Assembly (NCBI GenBank): GCA_963971305.1
Contig: OZ020306.1
Span: 41,995,512 to 42,059,511 of the forward strand
Length of the DNA: 64,000 nt
Reading direction: 5' to 3'
Source of the DNA: Arcuatula senhousia
Lineage: Eukaryota > Mollusca > Bivalvia > Mytilida > Mytilidae
Shown here in pieces: positions 46,184 through 57,102 of the stretch. The position numbers and the translations under genes were made by a program. Positions within the stretch are counted from its first letter, which is position 1; each line of letters begins with the position of its first letter. The notes under the pieces are model-generated. The model ran no database searches, had not been told where the DNA came from, and saw only the letters and a program-made list of their open reading frames with translations.

Positions 46184-49100
46184 GTAAGTATGATAATAGA
46201 AGTTTCTTAATAATTTCGGAACGTTAATTTTCCCTATAGACTGAAGAATATGTTTAAACCTAATGTCAACTTCAATTAGATTCTATTTTTTTTCACGCGT
46301 ATGCAACACCAGTTCCTTGTTAATTTTCTACCAAGATTGCTGTTTTTAAATGCATTTATTAAAAAAAAAACGAAGTTCGTGACTCCTGTGTTTTATTTCA
46401 TATTTGGACCTTGCGCATGCTCCGTTCGGCAAATAGGCCTGTGTTAAGTTTATCGGTTAAAGGTATACCAAATAGCGCTCAGAAATCTAACATCGGGTCA
46501 GATCGCGTTGCCTGCAAGAGGCTTAATTGCCCGTCACTATCATTACTTCTTTCTGTTATTATGTAGTCAAAACTCTCCTCTCTAATTGACAACGTGTCCC
46601 CCTATCCTCCATTTAAATTTCAATAATGATTAAACCCTAAGGTTCTTCCTAACCCAGACATACAGGATCTTAGTCATAATTGGGTTCCCAAAATCGATAT
46701 TTTGGGCTTTATTGCTCTATGATCTTCATAATCATATAGTGTAGAGCGCCTCTGAGGATTCTTGAATAGACGAAACGCACTATTTTCATGTTTGGATGTA
46801 TATCAGTTAAACAACGTTTCTGTCAAATTTGGTGTGAGCGGCGCATATTTTTTTATATTGGCTTTTTTGGCTTAAATGCATTTATTTTTGAAACAAACAC
46901 AAATTCCAACACGATTTTACCTTTAAATTTTCATTTCCTAGATCATTTTTGACTGGAAAAATAAAGAAAATTGGCGGGAAAATCTATATACAATTCTGAA
47001 TGATTATATCTTAAAGAGGCAAGATAACTCAGAACTTTATAAAGTAATACGATATTATTTTAGGAAGTTTTATAAAATTTCATTATCAAAAGTTTGCGTT
47101 TTTCCCTAAAATGCCACATGTATGTAATCACCCTGATGCTTACGTATAGACTGATTCTTTTAAATGCGTAAATATTTACTACGGATAAATTCGTATGCCC
47201 AAAAGTAATCTTTCATGGTTTGATTGGTTTTATAACATTGGCATTCCCAGACCAAATTGTAGCACCGCTACAAGAAAACAGTGGAACTAATATTCAGCTA
47301 AAATCATGCTAAAATTGCACTGTGAATTTGACAGCGTAAATTAGCAGCTAGACAAAGTCCACTAATTTACCACTATATTTTAGCGGAATAATTAGTTCCA
47401 CTAAACTTCCGCTAAATCTGCCACTGATACCTACTGTTACTGACAGTGTAAAATTAGCATCCAATTCTAAATACCACTAAAATACACTAATATATTTAGC
47501 GGTTTCTAGTGGTTCGCCTCTATTTCCACCAATTTTCCACTACATAAAGATAAAATAATTTATGAGAAATCAGTGGACAATGAGCGGTACTAAATTCCTA
47601 CTAGGAAAACTCTGTTAGAAAGTTTAAACAAATATGAACTGCTAAAATACGCTACAAAAACTCAATACATTTATAGGCCTAGCTAAAGTACGCTAAATAA
47701 ACTTGTAAGTTAGATTTAATAAATTTAAATAAGAAATCAGTGGACAATGAGCGGTACTAAATTCCTACTAGGAAAACTCTGTTAGAAAGTTTTAACAAAT
47801 ATGAACTTCTAAAATACGCTACACAAACTGAATTAACTAGATATATTTAAAGGCCTAACTAAAGTGTCCTTAATAAAGTTACAAAAATATTAACTGCATG
47901 CATTAACACAAAAGAATAAAAATATTGTTTATGAACCTGTAAGTTACTGAAAGTGTGCTAAAGTTACAAATTATAGAATATACGAAAAAAAATCAAGATA
48001 AAATATGAATAAATGCTATCGCTACTCGAGATTGACTTTGTTGCATGGTTTTAGAACAAAATCATTATTCTTTTAATTAAATAATTTGTTATAAAACAAG
48101 TATTTAATTGTTTTTCCTGTTCTCCAATACTAATTCCGTGCATCATTTATCAATGTGATTAATACATGTACATGTTAATTATAGCTACATTAAATTATCA
48201 GATAAGTTTATCAGATAAACAGCATGAAGTCCATCTGGATGTGGTCAAGGCATCTGTAATACTTGTAATCTAATTGAATTAATTATTGTCTAGCCAATCA
48301 AATGTTTCAACGGTTTTTGAAAATTATAACATATGCCTTCGTCTCGAGGTCTTTGTGAAGGCAAGCAACGTAATTTTACAGATTTTCTTTGTTTTTTAAA
48401 TGAATACTAGTATATGTGGATACTCGAAAATCGAATGCAGCATATTCAACATGTTGAAAGAATGAAATGTCTCGAAATATCTTATTAGTCACTTTAGCAA
48501 AATTGTGTTTTAAAGTGTAGATTCAACGGATACTTGAAAATTGAATGCAGCATATTCAATATGTGTAAAGTATGAAATGTGTCGAAAAATTTTATTTGTC
48601 ACTTTAGCAAAAATGTGTTTTAAAGTGTAGATTCAACGGGACAAAATTGGAATTGAATAGTATTGTTGTTGTATGGAATATTAAAAAAAACCCATTCAAT
48701 TTGACATGGAAAATATACTTAGTTATACTTTGTGAAATTTGAATAAAACAGCGTGTATCAGCAATATTTTCAATATTGAAAGTGTGCACTGGATCTGTAA
48801 TTTTTGCATAGTTTGCCTGGACTTGCAACGGTTTAATTAGATGTACAGTTCAATAAAAGATATTAATTCCACTGAATATTTTTTGGAGTACCACTAAAAG
48901 CCTGCTAAAATACCACTAATTTTTGCTACAAGTACCACTAAAAACCTGCTAAAATACTACTGATTTTTGCTAGGAGTACCACTACAAGCCTGCTAAATTT
49001 CCACTGATTTTTGCTAGGAGTACCACTAAAAGTCTGCTAAAATACCACTAATTTTTGCTAAATAACCACTACACAACTGCTAGAAATACCACTTGATCTT

Positions 49101-52100
49101 ACTAAATTGACCACTGTTTAATGCAAATATACCACTAGAACCATGCTACATGTTTCTCAATATCACCATATACAGCATTTAATCTATCCGCTACATTCTG
49201 CTACTTTTCCCACTAATTAGTGCTAGTAACTAATTTGCATAATACGCTAGATTCATACTAATACAATCCACTACATTCTGCTGTCAAACTAATTTAAATA
49301 ATTGAAACGCTAAAAACATGCTAGAAATTCCACTAATTGTATACTGTCAGTATATATTAGCTTCGATTGGCTAAGAAATATGCAAATGAGACACACGACA
49401 GTAGTAATCTAGCAAGAGTCTTACTATACATGTAGTGGAAATTTAGTGGTACTGATTATTGCTAATATTCCTGCTGAATTCATGCTAGACTACCACTACA
49501 AGGTTTAAATATTTTCCACTAAAAATATGCTAAAACTCAACTACGATACTACTACAAAAGGGTCTGGGTTGTTTTGATTATGTTGGACCAATAACTAGAA
49601 TGTATGTCCTAACTGATGTTCAAACCTGTCAAACTTGTACTTATTGTTTTTGGGCCCTTAGCGAAGGCATCGATGTCCAATGGACACATCTTTTCTTTAT
49701 TTTTTGCAAATGTTTAAATGTTTTTATTGTAGGTCCATTTTCTGGTGGCCTTGTTAACAGGTATGGCTGTCGAATAGTGACTGTAGTCGGAAGTATTATC
49801 GCCTCGGTTGGCATACTAGCTGGTTCTTTTTGTCCTAATCTTCGATGTTTAATAGGAACGTATGGGGTGATTGGAGGTAGGTATTTATCTAGAATGTTAG
49901 GTTCTCCGTATTGCAACCTAAAGAACATCGATAAAAGTCTCTGCTGTTCACTATTAAAAATGTTGTAAATGCGTCATATTTGCATATATAAAGAAATTGT
50001 TAATAACTAATCAACTCGTATGACAAAGAAGAAAAAATAAACACAAGGCAAAGACGTACCGGAAAAATTGAAAATCACAATGGTCCTGACTTAGTACAGT
50101 CATTTCAAATGAAATAGTTTGTTTAGCCAGGTCTTTGGTGCTTGACCTCTCTTTTCCATTACAATCTAAGGTCCGGTAGTAACAAATAAACCCAATTTGT
50201 ATTGTCTCATGGTTGTGAGTTAACATGGAGATAGTAAGATGATCTACCCAATACAAGAAATAGCCAAACACTAATCACAACGATCATGAATCATTATGTC
50301 TGACATATTTTTGAATTTTTCTATCAGATACTAAACTTCTTTAAGATCGTACCATAAATAATTTCTGTACCTGACTGTTTTTCATTGTGGTCTTTTGTCG
50401 CTTGTTTAATGTGAACTGTGTCGCGTATACTTATTCCACATCTCATTATCTCCAAGCCGGTCACATAGAGACAATGGTTTCGAATAGAGGAACATTAAAT
50501 TTAATATTTCGAACAAACCGTGAATTAATTATTTGTTGATAAAACAAATATTGTGGTTTTTTTCAGGTATAGGATTTGGAATGATGTATCTTCCTTCTAT
50601 TGTCAGTGTTGGCCTTTATTTTCAAAAGAAACGAGCTCTTGCCACTGGTATAGCAGTATGTGGATCTGGAATAGGAACATTTATCTTCTCGCCCTTTTTA
50701 GAATATCTTTCGGAAGAATACGACTGGAGAAACATTTTAATGATCATGTCAGGCGTGATTTTAAATGGTGCTGTGTGTGGGATGTTTATTAGACCTATAA
50801 GTCCTAAAAATGGCATTGAAATTTCTGTTGGCAACAAAAACGGCAGTTTAAATAAATCACAGTTTAATCAAACCATCTTGAACCAATGCGACGAAAAAAA
50901 TGATGAGACAATTATTAATATAAGGAATGTTAGTTCTGTTACATCATTAACCGCACTGACGAGCGAGACGACTAGACAAAACTCGCAAGTTAACAGTTGG
51001 AAAAAAATCGTTGTACAACGAGTTAAAGGCCTTGAGAAAGTATTTCATCTTTCTCTCTTTAAAAAATCCGAATTCCTATTGCTTTTTATAGGAAACATAT
51101 TTGGTGTGATTGGATTCTACATACCGTTTATATATCTTGTTGACCGAGCTTTGGAACTTAGCATTTCAAGCACTAATGCAGCATTTCTAGTGTCAATAAT
51201 AGGTAAATTCGATTGTTTATCTATACTTTTTTTATAGAAAAATATGCTAACGTCGTTGATACATTGATAGATTATTTGATGTTTGCTTGTTGACCTGTCT
51301 ATAAGAAGCAGTAAGATACCAACGGGTCATTGACGAGAGTAAACTCGGATGTCTCGAAAAGGTTAACAGGTCCTGCTTATTGAAACATGTCCGTCGCGGT
51401 GGTGACGATAAATTCTGTGTGTCTAATTCGGTAAAGAAAACCAAATATGCAACAAACATGTACTCATCTATGAGATACATATCCATATTTTACTTGAAGG
51501 TCATGATGTCGTCCGATTAAAGACATAGAACCTATCATTTTTGCAATATTTTTACATTGAATAAAAAGTACATATATTTAAAAAGTACCTTCTAAAACGT
51601 ACCTTTACCGACATAAAAACTCAAATTTATGCAGCTTTATATAAATTTATCTTATTTTAATTCTTCGCGTTGATTAAGTATTGTCCAGCAAAATATTTAC
51701 TTTTGGTAAACCGTTATTCACATGAACTTTACTGGGAAGCAGTAAAGTGAGAAACGAAATGAAACTAAACGAGACGAAGAGAAAATGAAATCGGTAAATT
51801 AAAGAAAACTACTGGTGTCGGGTGGAAACGATTCAGTTTTCTTTTTTTTTACCGGTTTGGCTCAATTTCGTTTCCTTTTATTACGATTTAGGTTGCTTAC
51901 TTTACTGTTTTCGTTTTCCTTCTTTATCGATTTGGTTGTCGTTCCGTTTTCGTTTGGTTTCTTTTCGTTTCTCAATTTACCGGCACGCAAGTGTTCACAT
52001 TTTACAATTAGTTTGTCCTCTTTTTTGATACGTATTTTACTGTAATTTTTCCTATAAAAGAATACTTTCTGGTAGTTTTTTTTTAAATACACATGACAAC

Positions 52101-54939
52101 AAAGTTCCAGACAATAAATTTTGCTACGCCTGACGCGCGTTTCGTCTATTCAAGACTCATCAGATGCGCTCTACCAAAAATATTGAAAATGCCAAACACT
52201 ATATGATTATGAAGAGCATAGGACAGTAAACCAAAAATACCAAACTGGGGAACCAAATTATTACTAAGATGATCGTGTCGTCAACGGTTTTTCAAATAGT
52301 GTGAATTTCATTAGTTTTTTTTATAAATTGCGAAAATGATAGGTTCTATGTCTTTAAATTTTATGGAAGTTCCTTATTCCGTCCAACTCAACTTATGACG
52401 TTTACATATAACATCCAGAGCTTGGGGACATTCATTGGTTTCTTTAATAGATCGTCACATTTGACACACAATGCTACTCGATTGATTGCCTTAATGTTAT
52501 ATGTTTAATAGAAGGGCTATAGACATGAAATGATGATAAGAAATAAGGGATGGGAATCTGAGGATTAGTAAACTTTCAAGATTGCTGGAAATAGAGGAGG
52601 CGGAAAGGAATAATGTGGTGAAATAATTACGGTCGACCTTACAAGAGTAAAAACTCTCATCCCCAATTGCCATTTTGCATACTTAACCTCCTGTTTATTT
52701 GAAATGTCTGTACCAAGTCAGGACCATTGCGATGTATAACTATTCCGGAGTGTCGTCAATGTTTTATCTTTTCTCTTGGACATTGAGATTGATCGTCCAA
52801 GCTCGGTAATTTTGTTATCACCTTTATTAATTAATTACCATTTCGTGTACATTTTATTACCCGTTTCATTTTCATCTCCTTGCTTTAACTGAATTTGTGC
52901 TGTATAGCAGTAAATAACTTACAAACAAATTAACTAACTGTTATGCTTCTTACAGTAGCTTTACTAGTTTTATGTCGTGTCGAAAGAGGTGATAATTTAT
53001 TATGCTTTTATTGCAGGTATTATGAATATAATTGGGAGATTAGCTGCTGGAATTCTTGCAAATACAAAGAGGTTTGACGCCTTAGTTCTCACGATAGGGG
53101 CATTGATAGTTGGTTCAATTACGTTATTTCTTCAACCATTTTGTACGAACTATAACACCTTGATTATTTTTTGTGTTCTATTTGGAGCTTGTATAGGTAA
53201 GAAGCAAACTGGTTCCAATAGGTTAATTATTTTAAGGTAAAAAGTTCGAAAGAGCATAGACCAAATCATTTAACACGAACGATGACAGAACGAAGAAACA
53301 TAAAACAACTAAACAGCAATGAACAATCTAAACCAAACGACATGAACCCATGTGCTCCGGAAAAAAAGTAAGATCCAGTATGTGTTTGCAAGATTTTCAT
53401 TTTATTGTTTAGCTCGATGAAAAAAAAAGTTTTGGATGGCAAATATCTCTAATGATAGTCCGAAATTGGCGTCTTCGGCATTTTTCCAGCAAGCTGGTGC
53501 AGTGGGACGCCAGAGCCCCTTTTGATCATTTTTTTAATCTGAAAAAAAGCCTTAGATGCATATATTCAGTTATTAAAAGGTTATAATATTAAAGTGAATG
53601 GTCAAATATTGGGAGAAAAGTAGTATTTTGTGCCAGTACAAACAAACATGAAAAAATAAATAAATAAGGTCAAGTATCAAAAGTAGGTCGATTGAAACCT
53701 TTTCTGTAGAGATTAAAATGTTTCCAAAATAACCCATCTTTTTAATTACAGCGACATATGTTTCAACTGCTTCGATCATAGTCTGCAATATTATTGGCGT
53801 GGACAAGCTAGCTAGTGCTTGGGGATTACTTGGTGTAGCAAGAGGATTTGCTTCAATCATTGGTCCATACCTAGCAGGTTGGTATAATAAAATAGTTATC
53901 ATGATGCTACATAGATTAAATATGGAACACAAAATGAAAAGGCTGACTGAATCAGAAAATCTAGGCTGGACAATAGTATACAGAGCGGACAAACTTTATA
54001 CATGTACCATATATCATTTGGTTATTATCTTTGTTCCCATGCAAAGCCAATGCGGCCGTTACTTTGTTCCAGGCAAAACTTATTCAGCCATACAGAAAGG
54101 GGTGATAAAATGAACAGGAAATGCTGATTAAGTGTCAGAGAAGTGCGACGGGGACACAAGTTAAGGGGAGTGAGTTTTGACTAGCAAGTGAAAAATGGCA
54201 CCCTTCTGTAAAAAAAGAATAAGCTAGTTATTGCTTTTCCTCCAAGCAAAGCGATTTCGAACATGCAAGGGGTGATATTATGAACATGAAATGAAGAAAA
54301 AGGGGACAACGCCCGTCAATGAAGGGTAGTTTTGACTGCCCCTGAAAAAAGGAGATGGGTACGGACAGGCAATTTAGCCTCTTGCATGTGGATCCGTCGG
54401 CCTCTATTCTTACCGAGAACTGCAGCAGAGTTCTTTAACTTTTTCCCAACACGGTGCTACACTATAATTTGCAGTCAGGTTTTCCCGCATTATAGCCTGA
54501 CGACCCTTGCATTCATTATGGCAGGGCTTCCCCATTCAACTACCTTGGGCACATTTCCCAGTCGCTTTTAGGGCAAAGAACCCTGACACAATCGAATATT
54601 TTAACAATAGAAATGTATTTTAAACTTTCTGAATATACAATTTTTCGACAAACTTTATTTAAATTTCAAAGCCAGCTATGTTAAGACTATTTTTAATTTT
54701 ATTCCAAAAGTTTTTAACAATAAAAGCTTTATTATCTTATTATTATCTTATTAGGATTGGTATACGAAAAGACGGGCAGCTACAATAGCTCTTTTTATTT
54801 CGGTGGAGCTACCTTCATGATAGCAGCTATCTTTCACATGAGCATATGGTTAACAATAAGGTTCAATAGGAACAGACGACTCCAGTTATTTGCATATACA
54901 ACCAACGGGGACATGAACAACAAAGAAGAAACACTTTAG
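45892..54939 (+). CDS. SLC16 / monocarboxylate transporter-like protein, gene B (6 coding exons)
   Basis: Joined exons: 45892-46183, 49733-49876, 50567-51202, 53017-53196, 53752-53877, 54755-54939; 520 aa. Paralogue of gene A with identical intron positions and phases (all phase 1). TM1 signature is DGKWGW (40-45), where the family normally has DG(G/S); the second signature [18 protein letters not shown] (163-180) is intact. TM8 reads GIMNIIGR (358-365): Asn361 and Arg365, as in gene A. The central loop is about 90 residues shorter. C-tail is basic then acidic (NRNRRLQL ... NNKEETL). Expected role: multipass plasma-membrane solute carrier; substrate unknown. The start is the first ATG in frame, 14 bases after a possible acceptor (ttctattttcatag), so a non-coding 5' exon is likely. 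Confidence 0.92.
46430..46640 (+). mobile_element. SINE-like fragment, family B, in gene B intron 1
   Basis: Diverged and internally deleted: ggcaaataggcctgtg, the atagcgctcagaaatctaac block, gcaagaggcttaattgcccg and the tcaaaactctcct block. Confidence 0.6.
46641..47245. other. gene B intron 1: dispersed repeat and unique DNA
   Basis: 46660-46870 carries a unit (attcttgaatagacgaaacg, catatagtgtagagcgcctc) whose inverted relative is at 52120-52230 in intron 3 of the same gene. Nothing else recognised. Confidence 0.5.
47565..47830. repeat. 167-bp spaced duplication in the 2.3-kb element
   Basis: The block agaaatcagtggacaatgag through aaaatacgctaca occurs at about 47565 and 47732 (offset 167), nearly identical over about 90 bp. 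Confidence 0.75.
48420..48640. repeat. 110-bp tandem duplication in the 2.3-kb element
   Basis: Two units start at 48420 and 48530: atact(c/t)gaaaat(c/t)gaatgcagc through taaagtgtagattcaacgg. Confidence 0.85.
49733..49876 (+). CDS. gene B exon 2 (144 nt)
   Basis: Encodes GPFSGGLVNRYGCRIVTVVG through YGVIG. Acceptor tttttattgtag; donor GGAG|GTAGGT. Begins 165 bp after the end of the 2.3-kb transposable element in intron 1. Confidence 0.9.
50567..51202 (+). CDS. gene B exon 3 (636 nt): TM4-TM7
   Basis: Encodes [19 protein letters not shown], the second signature, a shortened polar loop (with NNxS-type and Thr-rich stretches) and TM7 ending AAFLVSIIG. Acceptor ggtttttttcag; donor ATAG|GTAAAT. 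Confidence 0.9.
51203..53016. other. gene B intron 3, repeat-filled
   Basis: Family C fragment at about 51270-51530. AAACGA-rich purine tract (51735-51815) and TCGTTT-rich pyrimidine tract (51835-51990) able to pair. A ctgacgcgcgtttcgtctat repeat at 52130. SINE-like fragment at about 52505-52640. Second copy of the ctgtaccaagtcaggaccat repeat at 52690-52830. No exon. Confidence 0.55.
53017..53196 (+). CDS. gene B exon 4 (180 nt): TM8-TM9
   Basis: Encodes IMNIIGRLAAGILANTKRFD and the next helix, ending FGACIG. Acceptor ttttattgcag; donor ATAG|GTAAGA. Confidence 0.9.
53240..53370 (+). repeat. family C fragment in gene B intron 4
   Basis: Weak match: aacaactaaacagcaatgaa and a cgacatgaacccatgtgctc block resembling the middle of family C. 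Confidence 0.45.
53752..53877 (+). CDS. gene B exon 5 (126 nt): TM10-TM11
   Basis: Encodes TYVSTASIIVCNIIGVDKLA and LLGVARGFASIIGPYLAG. Acceptor ctttttaattacag; donor GCAG|GTTGGT, a weaker donor than the gene A counterpart. Confidence 0.9.
54215..54596 (-). mobile_element. SINE-like element, family B, in gene B intron 5
   Basis: Left edge agttattgcttttcctccaa (tail complement), then gatattatgaacatgaaatg, the caatttagcctcttgcatg block and the cccagtcgcttttagggcaa block. The head is truncated. A separate 3' fragment abuts it at 54092-54200. Confidence 0.75.
54755..54939 (+). CDS. gene B exon 6: TM12 and C-tail
   Basis: Encodes LVYEKTGSYNSSFYFGGATF, a final helix and the C-tail; stop TAG at 54937-54939. 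Acceptor tattatcttattag. Confidence 0.9.
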
Positions 54940-55088
54940 TATGTGAAAGTTCCTAATACCTTTTGTTTCACTTATGTTTTTATAACAATCTGTTTTTTTA
55001 CTGTTTCAGTTTTACTTTTTAGTTTGTTCTTTAAATCGCAACTTTTGTAGCTTATATAAACATGATAAATGCAGTTTTACTCAGGAGT

Positions 55089-55094
55089 ATTAAA
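55089..55094 (+). terminator. possible polyadenylation signal ATTAAA of gene B
   Basis: The variant signal ATTAAA, 150 bp after the gene B stop. No AATAAA was seen between the stop and this point. Confidence 0.3.
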
Positions 55095-55361
55095 TATTGT
55101 ATATATTTTTGGTGTTTAAGTTGTAATACTTGAAAGCATTTTATTGACGATTGTATTATTCTTCTATGCTTAAACAAAGTACTTGCACAAGTGGAAGTCA
55201 TATCTTCAGTTCAGATACATAACTTTCTGAAAGAAGCAAAGAGGCACCAATGGGGCATTCAAGTGTGTCAAAAAAAGTCCGAAAGGACAACGACGAAACA
55301 AGTAATAACGAACAAAAACAGCACAAAACAAGCATTCTGAGAGTATTGCAAAACAATACAT

Positions 55362-56838
55362 AGTCCCCTACCGGCCTCGTATTTCAGTCACTGGTAACAA
55401 TTTGTCAAACAAATGAATACCTAAACTTGATCAGTTTATTATCTATAAGGAACAATAAAAAAGTCTATAACTCATCAAAGTAAACTCACATATCAAAAAT
55501 CATTTCATTATCTATAAGCGTTTAGAAAAAAGTGCGGAAAACTGAAATTATAGTGAATTTTCAAAGTTCAAAGGGCAATAACTCCCATAAAGATTTTTAG
55601 ACCGGGACGAAACTCAATCTTAATTTGTAACTCATCAAGGTAAACTCACATACCAAAAATCAGTTCATTATCAATAAGCGTTTAGAAAAAAAGTGCGGAA
55701 AACTGAAATTTTAGTGAATTTTCAAAGTTCAAAGAGCCTTAACTCCCATAAAAATTTGTGGACCGGCAGGAAACTCAAACTTGATCTGTAACTCATCAAA
55801 GTAGACTCACATACCAACACTAAAGTATGTCTCGCCTGCCGGCACCATCAGAAACAATTTTTTTACTACTTCCACTATATTTTGAATTTACATGGATTTT
55901 CAGTTTCTGAGATCAAAAGATGTTTATAGAACTAAAACATTGTTAATATATGCAATAAAAATAATCAAAGTCACTCACCAAAAAATCAAGGTCAAGGTCA
56001 AAAGATGGGGATGTAACTGTGCTAGGCTACTACTGGGGCATATGCATACCAAGTTTCACCAACCTAGGACTTATAGTTCTTGAGATATGGAAGTGCACGC
56101 AAAACTTTTCCATTGCTATTATATTATATGTATTAAAAATTGTCAAAGTCACTCAACCAGAAAATCAAGGTCAATGTCAAAAGATGGGGATGCAATTGTG
56201 CTAAGTTACTACTGTGGCATATGCATACCAAGTTTCATCAACCTAGGACCTATACCTTTCGATATGGAGGTGCTCGCAAAACTTTTCCATTGCTATTATA
56301 TAAATTGAAAATTCTCAAAGTCATTCTACCAGAAAATCAAGGTCAAGGTCAAAAGATGGGAAAGCAACTGTGCTAAGCTACTACTGGGGCATATGCATAC
56401 CAAGTTTGATCAACCCAGAACCTATAGTTCTTGGGATATGGAGGTGCTCGCAAAACTTTTCCATTGCTATTATATGTAAGGAAAATTGTCAAAGTCACTA
56501 AACCAGAAAATCAAAGTCAAGGTAAAAAAATGGGGAAACAACTGTGCAAAGCTACTACTGGGGCATATGCATACCAAGTTTCATCAACCCAGGACCTACA
56601 GTTCTTGAGATATGGAGGTGCTCATAAAACTTTTCAAAAAAGTTAACGCCGCCGCCGGTAAAGTAACACCTATGTCCCGCTCTGCTTCGCAGGCGAGACA
56701 AAAATCAGTTCATTATCTATAAGCGTTTAGAAAAAAAGTGCGGAAAACTGAGGCGTGACAGACAGACGGGCAGACAGACGAACAGACGGACAGAGCGCAA
56801 ACCTATAGTCCCTTCGGCTTTCGCCGGTAGGGGACTAA
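55362..56838. repeat. 1.5-kb repeat with inverted ends and internal tandem units
   Basis: The left end tagtcccctaccggc and the right end gccggtaggggacta are inverted copies. Inside, 55440-55830 holds about 2.5 units of a 165-bp repeat (cgtttagaaaaaagtgcgga block). 55966-56640 holds four units of about 175 bp starting at caaagtcact(c/a) (55966, 56144, 56316, 56490), followed by a gacagacgggcagacagacg tract. Open frames through the units are by-products of the repeat. Confidence 0.75.
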
Positions 56839-57102
56839 AAACACAAAACACAAAATCAACCGAACAGATATCAACAACGCAAACTCAAGTCTAACAAGAG
56901 TGAACTCTGGTATCGTGAATAAATTTTGTGAAAAGATTCTTTTAACTAGAGCTTTATTTGCACCTAATTGCACATCTTGATTTCTTCTAATTTAAAAAAA
57001 AAATCCCGTATAATAACGGCAAAAATATTAAAACAACACATATTATAAAACAGAAAATGATGAAGTAATTTAAAATATATTTCATACAGAAAACCTTCAT
57101 GT

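Larger units (their letters stand above)
47246..49568. mobile_element. 2.3-kb TIR element with dense subterminal motifs in gene B intron 1
   Basis: Inverted termini CCCAGACCnnnTTGTAG (14 of 17 identical) have TT on both flanks. Both ends, about 0.4-0.7 kb each, are packed with alternating CCACTAAAA-like and GCTAAAATA-like motifs, more than 30 in all. The middle has two local tandem duplications. No transposase seen. The architecture (short TIR plus arrays of short subterminal motifs) parallels the element at 11687-14446, but the motif sequence is unrelated. Confidence 0.65.

Noticed and set aside
49600..49732. extra coding sequence before gene B exon 2
   Set aside because: The open frame continues upstream of the acceptor, but the gene A paralogue, the polypyrimidine-AG site and the phase fix the exon start at 49733.
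56019..56646. series of overlapping frames with a repeated GGARKTFPLLLY peptide
   Set aside because: Translation of the 175-bp tandem repeat in several frames; no start, splice or codon-bias support.
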